Positions 1-7,584 are shown, counted from the stretch's first letter. The stretch: DNA of 42,194 nucleotides from Geobacillus icigianus (GCF_000750005.1 NZ_JPYA01000051.1:1-42194); one strand, 5' to 3'. A program made the numbers and translations. Notes: generated by a model from the letters alone, not told the origin.

Positions 1-10
1 TTTCGCTTGA

Positions 11-83
11 TGATTCCGACTGGGCTCGAACCAGCGACCTCCACCCTGTCAAGGTGGCGCTCTCCCAGCTGAGCTACGGAATC
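11..83 (-). tRNA. tRNA-Val (anticodon GAC)
   Basis: Read on the minus strand, this 73-nt stretch folds as a full cloverleaf. The acceptor stem GATTCCG pairs with CGGAATC, the D-loop holds AGCTGGGAGAGC, the anticodon stem CCACC/GGTGG closes loop TTGACAG, and the T-arm is CTGGTTCGAGCCCAG. The anticodon GAC reads valine GUC codons. The discriminator base is A and the CCA end is not encoded, since ATC follows. It is expressed from the strong promoter at 117-145. Confidence 0.95.
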
Positions 84-116
84 GTATATTGTTGTCCGCT
101 ATCGAACACATTTTTA

Positions 117-145
117 ATTATATAGACGAGCATACACGTTGTCAA
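117..145 (-). promoter_or_regulatory. sigma-A promoter of the tRNA-Val gene
   Basis: On the minus strand a perfect TTGACA -35 (140-145) is followed, after exactly 17 nt, by a perfect TATAAT -10 (117-122). Transcription would start near 110, about 27 nt upstream of the mature tRNA 5' end. Confidence 0.85.
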
Positions 146-200
146 TAACTTTTTTTAAAAAATCGCTGTTCAGTTTGAGAAAGGGAAAGCGGCCTTCCCC

Positions 201-337
201 TAAGAGGCTGGTGATTTAATCGTGGATACGGCTTTACCATGTCATTTCTCAATTAGAAAAACCTTGTTACATCGGTCCTGCTTTTCGCTCATTCTCCCAT
301 TGATGAAAGGAATCAGCGGTTTTTCACCGCCCTTCTA
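201..337 (+). repeat. Family A repeat, copy 1 (subtype iii)
   Basis: Starts AAGAGGCTGGTGATTT and ends GTTTTTCACCGCCCTTCTA, so the two ends are inverted copies of each other. The centre is TTTCTCAATTAGAAAA. It shares almost all of its sequence with copies at 30992-31131 and 18294-18407. Its right end overlaps the left end of copy 2. Confidence 0.85.
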
Positions 338-472
338 AAAGGTTGGTGAAAACCCGCTGTTTGCCTTAATCGGCGATGGAACGTGTGAACATAGAGGCTG
401 ATGCAGCCAGTTTTTTCTACTTGAGAAACGATCCGAAGAAGCGGTTGCGCGAGTAAATCACCGGCCTCCTAA
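334..472 (-). repeat. Family A repeat, copy 2 (inverted)
   Basis: This is the same element in reverse orientation. On the minus strand it runs from TTAGGAGGCCGGTGATTT through TTTCTCAAGTAGAAAA to GGGTTTTCACCAACCTTTTAG. It abuts copy 1 by sharing the terminal CTAA tetranucleotide, forming a tail-to-tail pair downstream of metC. Confidence 0.75.
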
Positions 473-924
473 ACAAACAATCGGTGGCGGAACGGTTCAA
501 GCAAGAGCGGGGCAACGGCGCTGGATGGTTTCGTATTGCCCAGTGGCGCGGCGGCGCTATTCTTCGGCGAAGGCTGCCGTTTTGCCGGGAGGCGCAGGGA
601 TGGGGTTACGGCCGATTGAAGGCGCTCCATGGCGGTTTCGTGCTGAGGGGGAATGGGCGTCAACCGCTGGCTGTACGCAGTGGTTTCCCCTCCGTTTTGC
701 GATGACAACGTTGAACGATTGGAGCGCCCTCGGCATCGGTCAGCGGAAAAACGGCGGCACGGCGACGGGCGGGGCTTTGGTTCACCGTCTTTTCGCGCTT
801 TGTGTGATGACCATGTTCACCACTTCCGGGCGCGGCCGGCGTTGGCACTGGCGCAGGGATAGATTTGCGTGATGACCATGTCCATCACTTCCCCCACGAC
901 AACGGAGCTTTCGTTCGCCGCCTT
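473..924. other. Gene-poor stretch with imperfect direct repeats
   Basis: I see no supportable gene in these 450 bases between a family A repeat and the end of metC. Open frames exist on both strands but lack ribosome binding sites and look like by-products of GC-rich DNA. A 24-bp motif, GTGATGACCATGTYCAYCACTT, occurs at 804 and again at 869. A weaker related stretch lies near 696. Each copy is itself partly palindromic (GTGATG...CATCAC). Confidence 0.4.
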
Positions 925-2103
925 TTAGCGCGCCGAAATCGACGGCCGTTCTTTCACAAACGACAGCGCCTGCTCAACATCGGCGATCAGATCGTTGACA
1001 TCCTCAAGCCCGACGCTCAGCCGCAGCAAGCCGTCGGTAATGCCGCGCCGCAGCCGCTCTTCCTTCGGCATGGCGGCGTGCGACATTTTTGCCGGGTGCG
1101 ACAAAATCGATTCGACCGCCCCAAGGCTGACGGCGAACACCGGCAGGCGGACGTGGCGGACGAACGTCCGGGCCGCTTCTTCATCGGCCAAGCGGAACGA
1201 CAGTACGGCGCCAAACCCCGCCGCTTGGCTGCGTTGAATGTCATGGCCCGGATGGTTCGCCAATCCCGGATAATACACCTCTTCCACTTTCGGATGGCGG
1301 AGCAAATACTCGGCGATGGCCATGGCCGATTCGGACGACTGTTTCAGCCGAACGTGAAGCGTTTTTAGCCCCCGAAGCACAAGCCACGCGTCTTGGACGC
1401 CGAGGACGGCGCCAAAGGCGTTTTGCCATTTGTACAGCTGTTTGCCGAGCTCCTCGTCTTTCACGACCGCCAGTCCGGCGACGACGTCGCTATGGCCGGC
1501 TAAAAACTTCGTCGCGCTGTGGAGGACAACGTCGACACCAAGATCCAACGGCCGCTGCAGCGCCGGGGTCATGAACGTATTATCCAAAAACGTCAAACAG
1601 CCGTGCGCTTTCGCCAGCTCGACGACAGCGCGAATGTCGGTCACTTTTAACAGCGGGTTGGACGGCGTTTCCATATAAATGACTTTCGTGTTCGGCCGGA
1701 TGTTTTCCGCCACCGCCTTGCGATCGGTCATATCGACGAACGTATAGTCAATGCCAAACCGGCTCAGCACTTCGGTGACGATCCGGTACGTGCCGCCGTA
1801 GACGTCTTCGGTTACGAGCACATGGTCGCCTTTGGACAGGAGCAACAACGCCGTGGAGATGGCGGCCATGCCCGAGGCGAACGCGAACCCGCGCACACCG
1901 CCTTCCAAGGCGGCGATCGTCTCCTCAAGCGCCTCGCGCGTCGGGTTGCCGGAGCGGCTGTAGTCGTATTTGCCAAACGAGTCGAAATCGAACTGATGGA
2001 ACGTGGAGGCGTGCTGGATCGGCACGCTCACCGCCCCGGTTGCGCGGTCGACTTTCCATTCGTTATGGAGCAGTTTTGTCGAAAACGACCATTCCCGTTC
2101 CAT
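925..2103 (-). CDS. metC: Cystathionine beta-lyase MetC (YjcJ-type)
   Basis: PLP-dependent enzyme of the Cys/Met metabolism family, 392 aa, expected to cleave cystathionine to homocysteine, pyruvate and ammonia in the cytosol. The family lysine motif LHSATKFLAGHSDVVAGL is intact near residue 195, with the DNTF motif upstream of it. The ATG follows AGAGGTGTGAGCG, which overlaps the end of metI; only 3 nt separate the two genes, so they form one transcript. The pair matches B. subtilis metI-metC (yjcI-yjcJ) and lies behind an S-box riboswitch, so methionine status should control it. Substrate choice within this family (beta-lyase or gamma-lyase) is inferred from synteny. Confidence 0.88.
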   Translation of the reverse strand: MEREWSFSTKLLHNEWKVDRATGAVSVPIQHASTFHQFDFDSFGKYDYSRSGNPTREALEETIAALEGGVRGFAFASGMAAISTALLLLSKGDHVLVTEDVYGGTYRIVTEVLSRFGIDYTFVDMTDRKAVAENIRPNTKVIYMETPSNPLLKVTDIRAVVELAKAHGCLTFLDNTFMTPALQRPLDLGVDVVLHSATKFLAGHSDVVAGLAVVKDEELGKQLYKWQNAFGAVLGVQDAWLVLRGLKTLHVRLKQSSESAMAIAEYLLRHPKVEEVYYPGLANHPGHDIQRSQAAGFGAVLSFRLADEEAARTFVRHVRLPVFAVSLGAVESILSHPAKMSHAAMPKEERLRRGITDGLLRLSVGLEDVNDLIADVEQALSFVKERPSISAR

Positions 2104-2106
2104 CGC

Positions 2107-3210
2107 TCACACCTCTTTCATGTTTTTGAACGCTTGCGCCAAGTCGGCGATCAAATCATCGGCGTGCTCAATGCCGACCGAGAAGCGGAGCAGCCGGTTG
2201 CAGACGCCGTTTCGGATGCGGATGTCTTCCGGAATGTCCGCGTGCGTCTGCGTCGCCGGATACGTGATGAAGCTTTCAACTCCGCCTAGGCTTTCCGCGA
2301 ACGTAATAAGGCGCAAGCTTTTTAAAAATCCGTTCACCCACTTTTCATCGGCAATCCGGAACGACAGCATCCCACCTTTTCCTGGATATAAGACGTCGGT
2401 CACGTCTTCCTGTTCGCGCAAAAAGGCGCTGATGCGCTTGGCGTTTTCTTCATGCTGGCGCATCCTTAGCGCCAACGTTTTCATCCCGCGGATCAATAGC
2501 CAAGAGTCAAACGGGGACAAGACGGCGCCGATGGCGTTATGGTACTCGGCCAAGCGTTGACAAAGCGCTTCTCCCTTGGCGACGACCAAGCCAGCCAACA
2601 CATCGTTATGGCCGCCTAAATATTTCGTGGCGCTGTGGAGGACGATATCGGCTCCTTGTTCAATCGGGCGCTGGAGCACCGGGGTGTAAAACGTGTTATC
2701 CACGATCAACAATAGCCCGTGCCGTTGGGCAAGCTGGGCGACCGCGGAAATATCGGTCTCGTGCATCAGTGGGTTTGTCGGCGTTTCCAAGAAAATCGCC
2801 TTCGTTTTTTCGCTGATACACGCTTCCACCGCATTGAGATCGGTAAAATCGACATAATGGAACCGAAGACCGTACTTGCGCCAGCCGCGCTCAAACAAAC
2901 GGTACGTGCCGCCGTAAAGGTCGGCCGATACGAGAAACTCATCTCCGCTCTCAAACAAGGCGAGCACCGTCTGAATGGCGGCCATGCCGGAGCTGAACGC
3001 ATAGCCTTGATCGCCGCCTTCCAGCTTTGCGATCGCCTCCTCAACAATTTTGCGCGTTGGATTGCCGGTGCGGATGTAGTCAAACCCGGTCGATTCCCCG
3101 ATGCCGGCATGGCGGTAGGCGGTCGAAAAATAGACGGGCGGGTTGACCGTTCCTGTCACGGTTTCGCTCCGGTTGCCGATTTGCGCTAACAACGTCTCCA
3201 GTTTCTCCAT
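2107..3210 (-). CDS. metI: Cystathionine gamma-synthase / O-acetylhomoserine thiolyase MetI
   Basis: First gene of the metI-metC operon, 367 aa, PLP fold-type I. It joins an activated homoserine to cysteine to make cystathionine. The PLP lysine lies in LHSATKYLGGHNDVLAGLV. An upstream in-frame extension to 3273 is open, but the ATG at 3210 (MEKLETLLAQIGNRSE) follows the strong site AGAAGGAGAG and gives a length near the 373 aa of B. subtilis MetI. The ribosome site lies downstream of the S-box terminator, as expected for transcription-attenuation control by S-adenosylmethionine. Confidence 0.9.
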   Translation of the reverse strand: MEKLETLLAQIGNRSETVTGTVNPPVYFSTAYRHAGIGESTGFDYIRTGNPTRKIVEEAIAKLEGGDQGYAFSSGMAAIQTVLALFESGDEFLVSADLYGGTYRLFERGWRKYGLRFHYVDFTDLNAVEACISEKTKAIFLETPTNPLMHETDISAVAQLAQRHGLLLIVDNTFYTPVLQRPIEQGADIVLHSATKYLGGHNDVLAGLVVAKGEALCQRLAEYHNAIGAVLSPFDSWLLIRGMKTLALRMRQHEENAKRISAFLREQEDVTDVLYPGKGGMLSFRIADEKWVNGFLKSLRLITFAESLGGVESFITYPATQTHADIPEDIRIRNGVCNRLLRFSVGIEHADDLIADLAQAFKNMKEV

Positions 3211-3333
3211 CTCATCTCTCTCCTTCTGCAAAAAAATTCCTCTTGCCCAACGACCGGCGGCCGCAGCGCCCAAACGCTTCGCTGCCGCCCCGCCTCACAG
3301 GTCGGCAAAACGGCCGCCGAAACAAAGGAAAAT

Positions 3334-3363
3334 AAAAAAAGTCTTCCAAGAAGAAGACTTTTC
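3334..3363 (-). terminator. Riboswitch-controlled terminator of metI-metC
   Basis: On the minus strand, AAAGTCTTC-TTCTTG-GAAGACTTT is followed by a T-rich tract. It lies directly after the S-box aptamer. The U/C-rich 3' strand of aptamer P1 can pair with part of this hairpin, the usual antiterminator arrangement. Confidence 0.9.
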
Positions 3364-3380
3364 CATACACATGGTCATGC

Positions 3381-3493
3381 TTCTTCTTATCTGCCGAATT
3401 GAATGCTCAATTCGCTGGATTTAGCACCTGGCCGCCGGGCGGCTGGTTGCTGAAGCTTCATTGGGCCAGTTCCCTCCGCTTCTCTCGATAAGA
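3381..3493 (-). promoter_or_regulatory. S-box (SAM-I) riboswitch aptamer
   Basis: On the minus strand the conserved S-box blocks appear in order: CTTATCGAGAG, GCGGAGGGA, TGGCCCAATGAAGC, CAGCAACC, a GC-rich P3-type hairpin GCCGCCCGGCGGC, AGGTGCTAAATCC, a hairpin around GCGAATTGAGCATTCAATTCG, and the closing P1 strand AGATAAG. SAM binding should stabilise P1 and let the following terminator form, shutting off metI-metC. This layout is well known for methionine genes in Bacillaceae. Confidence 0.95.
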
Positions 3494-3620
3494 ACAGGAT
3501 GGGTATTCAATTTTGTTGCAATTTTATTTATTAAGAAATGTAACGCATTCCAGCGGTTTTTGCAAGTCTTTTTTTCGCTGCGCATCACTCGGCAAATTCA
3601 CAAAAAATTCGAGCCCTTGA

Positions 3621-3650
3621 TTAACATTTTTTGTACAAATATGTTACAAT
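3621..3650 (+). promoter_or_regulatory. Candidate sigma-A promoter of yjcH
   Basis: TTAACA (3621-3626) and TACAAT (3645-3650) are separated by 18 nt. A start near 3657 leaves a short leader before the GGAGG site at 3675. Confidence 0.5.
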
Positions 3651-3685
3651 AACAGATGAACTTGCGCTTTCACTGGAGGATGGTC

Positions 3686-4408
3686 ATGACAGCAGGAACG
3701 ATGCGCGATTACGCGCTATATAGCGGGGAGCTTCAGGAGAAAATCGAACTGCTCGTCTATTTGCCAAGCAATTTTTCCCCGCTTTACAAATATTCTTTAT
3801 TAATCGCTCAAGACGGCAAAGATTACTTTATGTACGGAAAAATGAAAACGGCTGTCGAAACGTTAATGGCCAACGGCACGATTGACCGCACGATCGTCGT
3901 CGGTATTCCGTATCGGAATGTAAACGACCGCTATGAAAAGTATCATCCATCGGGAACGAAGCACGGAGCGTATCTCCGCTTTCTAGCCCATGAACTCGTG
4001 CCGTTTTTGGACCGCGAACTGCCGACGTATCAAATGGGCAAAGGCCGGGCGCTCATCGGTGATTCGCTCGGCGGGACCGTATCGTTGACCGCCGGACTGT
4101 TGTATCCGCATACATTCGGAAAAATCGCCATGCAGTCCCCCTACATCGATGATTCGCTCTTGGCGCTCATTCGCTCATTCCGCGATCCGTCGCTGCTCGC
4201 CATTTACCATTCCGTCGGCTCGGAAGAAACGGCTGTAAAAACGACAGACGGACAAGTGCGCGACTTTGTGACCCCGAATCGAAAGGCGCGAGATTTGTTG
4301 GTCGAAAAAGGGTTTGCCTATACGTACCATGAGTTTGCCGGCGGCCATGCGTGGACGCATTGGCAGCCCGATGTGCCTCGGGCGCTATCGACGATTTTGA
4401 CGCTGTAG
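3686..4408 (+). CDS. yjcH: Esterase-like alpha/beta hydrolase YjcH
   Basis: 240 aa, an esterase of the enterochelin-esterase (Fes-like) type. The nucleophile elbow GDSLGG lies near residue 123 and a candidate catalytic histidine sits in GGHAWTHW near the C-terminus. There is no signal peptide, so it should be cytosolic. The substrate is unknown. The ATG at 3686 follows CTGGAGGATGGTC at ideal spacing and gives 240 aa, matching B. subtilis YjcH. The upstream ATG at 3656 lies at the expected transcription start and has no ribosome site. It leads the yjcH-yjcG-yjcF run. Confidence 0.85.
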   Translation: MTAGTMRDYALYSGELQEKIELLVYLPSNFSPLYKYSLLIAQDGKDYFMYGKMKTAVETLMANGTIDRTIVVGIPYRNVNDRYEKYHPSGTKHGAYLRFLAHELVPFLDRELPTYQMGKGRALIGDSLGGTVSLTAGLLYPHTFGKIAMQSPYIDDSLLALIRSFRDPSLLAIYHSVGSEETAVKTTDGQVRDFVTPNRKARDLLVEKGFAYTYHEFAGGHAWTHWQPDVPRALSTILTL

Positions 4409-4445
4409 CCGTCCAACGCTAACCATCTCAAGGAGGGGAATTGAA

Positions 4446-4967
4446 ATGAAATACGGCATTGTCATCTTTCCGTCCAAACGAATCCAAGATTTCGCCAACT
4501 CCTACCGGAAGCGGTATGACAGCCATTACGCCCTCATCCCGCCGCACATTACATTGAAATATCCATTTGAGGCGGACGAGGAGAAGTTGAAGGCGATGGC
4601 AAAGGAGCTGCATCGCATCGCAGCGAAAACGCCTCCAATTCCGATTAAAGTGACGAAATTCAGCTCGTTTTACCCGACCAGCAACGTCATTTATTTGAAA
4701 GTGGAGCCAAACGACGTGCTTGAACGCCTTCATGAGCAGCTGCACAGCGGCTTGTTTTCCGGGCAGCCGGAGTTTGTGTTCGTGCCGCACATTACGATCG
4801 GCCGGGACTTGCCGAGTGGCGAATATGCGGATGTATACAGCCAGCTGAAGCTGCAAGACGTCCATTTTGAGGAAACGGTCGATCGCTTCCATCTCCTTTA
4901 TCAGCTGGACAACGGGTCGTGGACCGTCTACGAGACGTTTATCGTCGGAGGAAAGGAAACGGTGTAG
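4446..4967 (+). CDS. yjcG: 2H phosphoesterase, LigT-like YjcG
   Basis: 173 aa, 2H phosphoesterase superfamily. The two hallmark HxT motifs are visible as HITLKYPF near residue 34 and HITIGRDL near residue 117. Relatives hydrolyse or form cyclic phosphodiesters on RNA ends or small nucleotides; the substrate here is unknown. Ribosome site AAGGAGGGGAATTGAA precedes the ATG. It lies 37 bp after yjcH and 3 bp before yjcF, the same order as in B. subtilis. Confidence 0.88.
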   Translation: MKYGIVIFPSKRIQDFANSYRKRYDSHYALIPPHITLKYPFEADEEKLKAMAKELHRIAAKTPPIPIKVTKFSSFYPTSNVIYLKVEPNDVLERLHEQLHSGLFSGQPEFVFVPHITIGRDLPSGEYADVYSQLKLQDVHFEETVDRFHLLYQLDNGSWTVYETFIVGGKETV

Positions 4968-4970
4968 CCG

Positions 4971-5405
4971 ATGAACATCGCCATTGGAACGAGCAAAGAC
5001 CGGCCCCTTTATGAAGACGCGTTGCGCGTCCGCCGCCTTGTCTTCATCGAGGAACAGCACGTGCCGGAGGAAGAAGAAATCGATCAGTTTGAAGATGACG
5101 CCTTCCATCTCGTTTTATATGATGGTGACATCCCGGTCGGTGCCGGACGTCTTCGTTTCATCGACGAAGGGGTCGGCAAAATCGAACGGATTTGCGTCTT
5201 GCCTTCCTACCGGGGGCGGGGAGCCGGCCGCATGGTCATGGAAGCCATCGAGCAGCTGGCGACATCAAAAGGGGCGAAAAAAGTGAAGCTAAACGCCCAG
5301 ACGCACGCGGAACCGTTTTACCAACAGCTCGGCTATACAACCGTGTCCGATGTATTTCTAGATGCCGGCATTCCACACGTCGCCATGGTCAAGCCGCTCG
5401 AATAG
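4971..5405 (+). CDS. yjcF: GNAT-family N-acetyltransferase YjcF
   Basis: 144 aa, single GNAT domain. The acetyl-CoA binding segment ERICVLPSYRGRGAGRMVME (about residues 73-92) shows the R/Q-x-x-G-x-G/A signature. The C-terminal FYQQLGY motif is typical of the family. The acceptor substrate is not known. It starts 3 bp after the yjcG stop and is probably translationally coupled. A bidirectional terminator follows. Confidence 0.87.
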   Translation: MNIAIGTSKDRPLYEDALRVRRLVFIEEQHVPEEEEIDQFEDDAFHLVLYDGDIPVGAGRLRFIDEGVGKIERICVLPSYRGRGAGRMVMEAIEQLATSKGAKKVKLNAQTHAEPFYQQLGYTTVSDVFLDAGIPHVAMVKPLE

Positions 5406-5408
5406 CGA

Positions 5409-5446
5409 ACGAAAGGGAGCTTGCACGCGCAGAGCTCCCTTTCGCT
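5409..5446. terminator. Bidirectional terminator between yjcF and spoVIF
   Basis: GAAAGGGAGCT and AGCTCCCTTTC form a strong stem, with TTATTTTTTG after it on the plus strand. It serves the convergent yjcF (+) and spoVIF (-). Confidence 0.85.
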
Positions 5447-5703
5447 TATTTTTTGTTATTCAACATATTGGCAATCGTATTCAAATCGATTTGCTTGCCG
5501 TTATGGACGATCGTTTTCACAATTTGATCCTCAAGTTCCTTTGGCACTTTCCGATTGGCGATTTGCGCCACCCGTTTCACGACTTGACGAACCGTTTTTT
5601 CATCGCTGAAGTTGGCGTTTTGCAGCGAGTTGGCGAGCTCAAAAATCTCTTTCATGTTGACGCCTGTTTTCTTTTCGATGTTTTTGAAAAACTGCTGATC
5701 CAT
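5446..5703 (-). CDS. spoVIF: Stage VI sporulation protein SpoVIF (YjcC)
   Basis: 85 aa, all-helical and soluble, beginning MDQQFFKNIEKKTGVNMKEI. In B. subtilis SpoVIF (YjcC) acts in the mother cell and is needed for late coat assembly and spore resistance. It sits in the matching place next to yjcF. Ribosome site GGGGGAGGAACT precedes the ATG. The sigma-K-like promoter at 5728-5756 fits late mother-cell expression. Confidence 0.9.
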   Translation of the reverse strand: MDQQFFKNIEKKTGVNMKEIFELANSLQNANFSDEKTVRQVVKRVAQIANRKVPKELEDQIVKTIVHNGKQIDLNTIANMLNNKK

Positions 5704-5727
5704 AGTTCCTCCCCCTTCTTCCTGCTA

Positions 5728-5756
5728 TATCGTATGACAACGCTCCTTCGGCGTGC
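5728..5756 (-). promoter_or_regulatory. Sigma-K-like promoter of spoVIF
   Basis: On the minus strand CATACGATA (5728-5736) matches the sigma-K -10 pattern CATAnnnTA. A GCAC -35 (AC core) lies 16 nt upstream at 5753-5756. It is placed correctly for spoVIF, a known sigma-K target in B. subtilis. Confidence 0.55.
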
Positions 5757-5761
5757 ACGTG

Positions 5762-5808
5762 ACCGAAAGAAAATACGAGCCGCTCCGTGGCGCCGAAACG
5801 GCCCGTAT
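5762..5808 (-). terminator. Terminator after the YjcZ-type gene
   Basis: On the minus strand ATACGGGCCG and CGGCTCGTAT pair (one mismatch) and are followed by TTTTCTTTC. It separates the YjcZ-type gene from spoVIF. Confidence 0.55.
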
Positions 5809-5824
5809 CGACTGCGCGCGTCTG

Positions 5825-5956
5825 TTAAGCGACAAATGCCGCACCGACAATGATCAGCAAGATGAACAACACAACAATCAACACAAAGCCACCGCCATAG
5901 CCAAAACCGCCATAGCCGTAGCCGTAATACGGAAAGCCGTAACCGCAGAAGCCCAT
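5825..5956 (-). CDS. YjcZ-family sporulation micropeptide
   Basis: 43 aa, too short for routine gene finders. It starts [20 protein letters not shown], so a Gly/Tyr-rich N-terminus, then a hydrophobic helix [19 protein letters not shown] that reaches the C-terminus. This is the pattern of the YjcZ family, small single-pass membrane peptides made during sporulation. The ATG follows AAGGAGGTGCATCCGA, a near-perfect ribosome site. The neighbours are spoVIF and further small genes on the same strand. Confidence 0.88.
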   Translation of the reverse strand: MGFCGYGFPYYGYGYGGFGYGGGFVLIVVLFILLIIVGAAFVA

Positions 5957-6033
5957 TCGGATGCACCTCCTTCTCCGTTTACTGTATCGTATTCATGAGC
6001 GCGCGCCAGCGTATGGGCGCAACCGCCATTTTG

Positions 6034-6270
6034 TCAGCCAAATCGGCGGAACAGCTCGGCAAATTCCCGCTCCTTCTTAGTAAACCATCGCTCAATGTAG
6101 TCCAAGTTGCCTTGCACCTTTTGGAGAAACCCGTTGTTCAGCTTTTCGATTTCTTGCAGCTGTTTGGTAAAATCGCTTCCCCATTGTTCAAACAGGCGGA
6201 TGAACGTTTCATGTCCTTCTTTGCGCGAGGCGACCCAGCCTTCCAACGCTTTTTCCAGTTCTTTGCTCAC
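6034..6270 (-). CDS. Small charged helical protein, function unknown
   Basis: 78 aa from a GTG start preceded by AAAAGGGGGGAAACATC. A longer in-frame extension to 6423 lacks a ribosome site and looks unrelated. The protein is all helix-forming (SKELEKALEGWVASRKEGHE to FTKKEREFAELFRRFG), soluble and probably coiled-coil. I do not recognise the family. Its place beside spoVIF and the YjcZ-type gene on the same strand suggests a sporulation role, which is inference. Confidence 0.65.
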   Translation of the reverse strand: MSKELEKALEGWVASRKEGHETFIRLFEQWGSDFTKQLQEIEKLNNGFLQKVQGNLDYIERWFTKKEREFAELFRRFG

Positions 6271-6539
6271 GATGTTTCCCCCCTTTTCTTTCTGTTGTAT
6301 GCCAAATAGGGGGGAAGTGGTGAAGGCGTTGCGGTTCTTTTTTGGCCGTTTTTTATCGGTTTCCGACAGCAGCCCCCATTTCAATTTTGTGCAGGGCAGA
6401 AGGGAGTCTGGATTTTGTAACACCTATCATATGTTTCTCCTATTTCATTTTTGTACAGGCAGTGGGAAATGAATGTCGGTTGGCGATGGCCAAAACGCCT
6501 GTTTGTATGGTATCCTATTCCTGTCGATGTTCTTTGAAA

Positions 6540-6766
6540 ACTCGATATATGGGGCTGTGACAGGAAAGGCTCTGTCATGGAAAATATCCAAGCATCCATT
6601 CGTCTACCACGCCCACCGAAGTTGCGAAAACCAAGCGAAAATAGGGGCGTGGCAAGTCCGATGTACAAGTTTGCCATACGTGCAGGAGGCTTACGCCATT
6701 GGTACTGCCAGCCGTCGGGGCGACGGGGATAGGCTGCTCAATCATTGAAGGATGCCTTGAAGGGCG
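6540..6766 (+). mobile_element. Possible right-end relic of an IS200/IS605 (TnpB-type) element
   Basis: The stretch GCCGTCGGGGCGACGGGGAT (6708-6727) followed by AGGCTGCTCAATCATTGA forms two consecutive small hairpins. It ends GATGCCTTGAAG, much like the structured right ends (omega-RNA 3' regions) of IS200/IS605 elements. Upstream, CCACGCCC and GGGGCGTGG form a longer stem (about 6607-6653). No transposase or TnpB frame survives. The left boundary is a guess. The end abuts a family A repeat at 6759. Confidence 0.35.
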
Positions 6767-6893
6767 GTGATTGAAGGAAACAAGTCGCTTACCAGCCTCG
6801 TTTCTCAAATCGAAAAGCCCTGTCGCAGCGAAAATCGGCTTGCAAACGTCCCCTATTGTTCAAGAGAAACAACCGTTTTTCACCCGCCTTCTT
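6759..6893 (+). repeat. Family A repeat, copy 3 (subtype ii)
   Basis: Begins GAAGGGCGGTGATTGAAGG, has the centre CGTTTCTCAAATCGAAAAG, and ends AACCGTTTTTCACCCGCC. It is highly similar to the copies at 11171, 14931, 15158 and 31128. It lies in the 700-bp gap before the thioredoxin gene. Confidence 0.85.
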
Positions 6894-6976
6894 GGCGTTC
6901 GCAGGAATCTCTTCAAATTTTGTCAAGTAAGGTGGAGTAGTTCAAAACAGTGGCAGAAAGAGGAGGAGGAAAAACG

Positions 6977-7297
6977 ATGAAACGCATTGAAACGCTGGAA
7001 CAATTCGAGGCGGCCATTTCCGGCAGCCAACCAACGGTGATCAAATTTTATACGACGTGGTGTCCGGACTGTGTGCGCTTGAACATGTTCATCGATGAGA
7101 TCATTCGCGAGTACGGGCAATACGATTGGCTGGAGATCGACCGCGATCAATTCCCCGAGCTTGGCGAAAAATATCAAGTGCTCGGCATTCCAAGCCTGCT
7201 TGTCTTCCGAAACGGGGAAAAAATCGCCCATTTGCACAGCGCGAATGCCAAAACACCGGAAGACGTGCGCGCCTTTTTGCAGTCGTTGCCGGCGTAA
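6977..7297 (+). CDS. Thioredoxin-like protein (YtpP-type)
   Basis: 106 aa, a single thioredoxin fold. The active site is WCPDC near residues 28-32, and the cis-proline loop is LGIPSLLVF near residue 75. It should act as a cytosolic thiol-disulfide oxidoreductase. The CPDC centre is that of YtpP-type proteins rather than housekeeping CGPC thioredoxin. The start at 6977 follows AGAGGAGGAGGAAAAACG. It stands alone between a family A repeat and a strong terminator. Confidence 0.85.
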   Translation: MKRIETLEQFEAAISGSQPTVIKFYTTWCPDCVRLNMFIDEIIREYGQYDWLEIDRDQFPELGEKYQVLGIPSLLVFRNGEKIAHLHSANAKTPEDVRAFLQSLPA

Positions 7298-7323
7298 AAC
7301 GGCGCTGGCGTTTAGCCAGAAAC

Positions 7324-7358
7324 GAGGGTGTCCCGCTCCGTTTGGGACACCCTCTTTA
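7324..7358 (+). terminator. Terminator after the thioredoxin gene
   Basis: GAGGGTGTCCC-GCTCCGTTT-GGGACACCCTC is an 11-bp perfect stem followed by TTTACC. Confidence 0.75.
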
Positions 7359-7394
7359 CCCGTCGCCACCCCTAACAATGTCATTTATTAGCCG

Positions 7395-7565
7395 TTAGTA
7401 TTCGATTTCATCGTAGTCTTTTGGCTGCCGTGTTAGCTGCGGATTGTCAAACATAAACGAAATCGAAATCTCTTCATCGGTCGTCCGCGTCCGTTCAGAG
7501 CGGCCGTCCGTTTTCAGCTGAATCCGGATTTCCTCGTCCGTAGTTTTTGTCCGCTTCTTTTCCAT
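7395..7565 (-). CDS. 56-aa protein with an internal duplication, function unknown
   Basis: Short gene with a strong ribosome site AAGGAGGATCCGAGC before the ATG. The protein starts MEKKRTKTTDEEIRIQLKTD. The segment RTKTTDEEIRI is repeated as RTRTTDEEISI about 20 residues later, so the N-terminal half is a tandem duplication of a charged beta-like motif. The tail is acidic and aromatic (YDEIEY). I do not recognise a family. It follows the spoVA-type operon on the same strand by 20 bp, so it is probably co-transcribed as the last gene. Confidence 0.7.
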   Translation of the reverse strand: MEKKRTKTTDEEIRIQLKTDGRSERTRTTDEEISISFMFDNPQLTRQPKDYDEIEY

Positions 7566-7584
7566 GCTCGGATCCTCCTTGACA

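Noticed and set aside
6473..6748. 91-aa plus-strand open frame in the IS-like relic
   Set aside because: There is no ribosome site and no TnpB zinc or RuvC motif. The reading of structured DNA (ending RRGDGDRLLNH) looks like translated omega-RNA rather than a protein.
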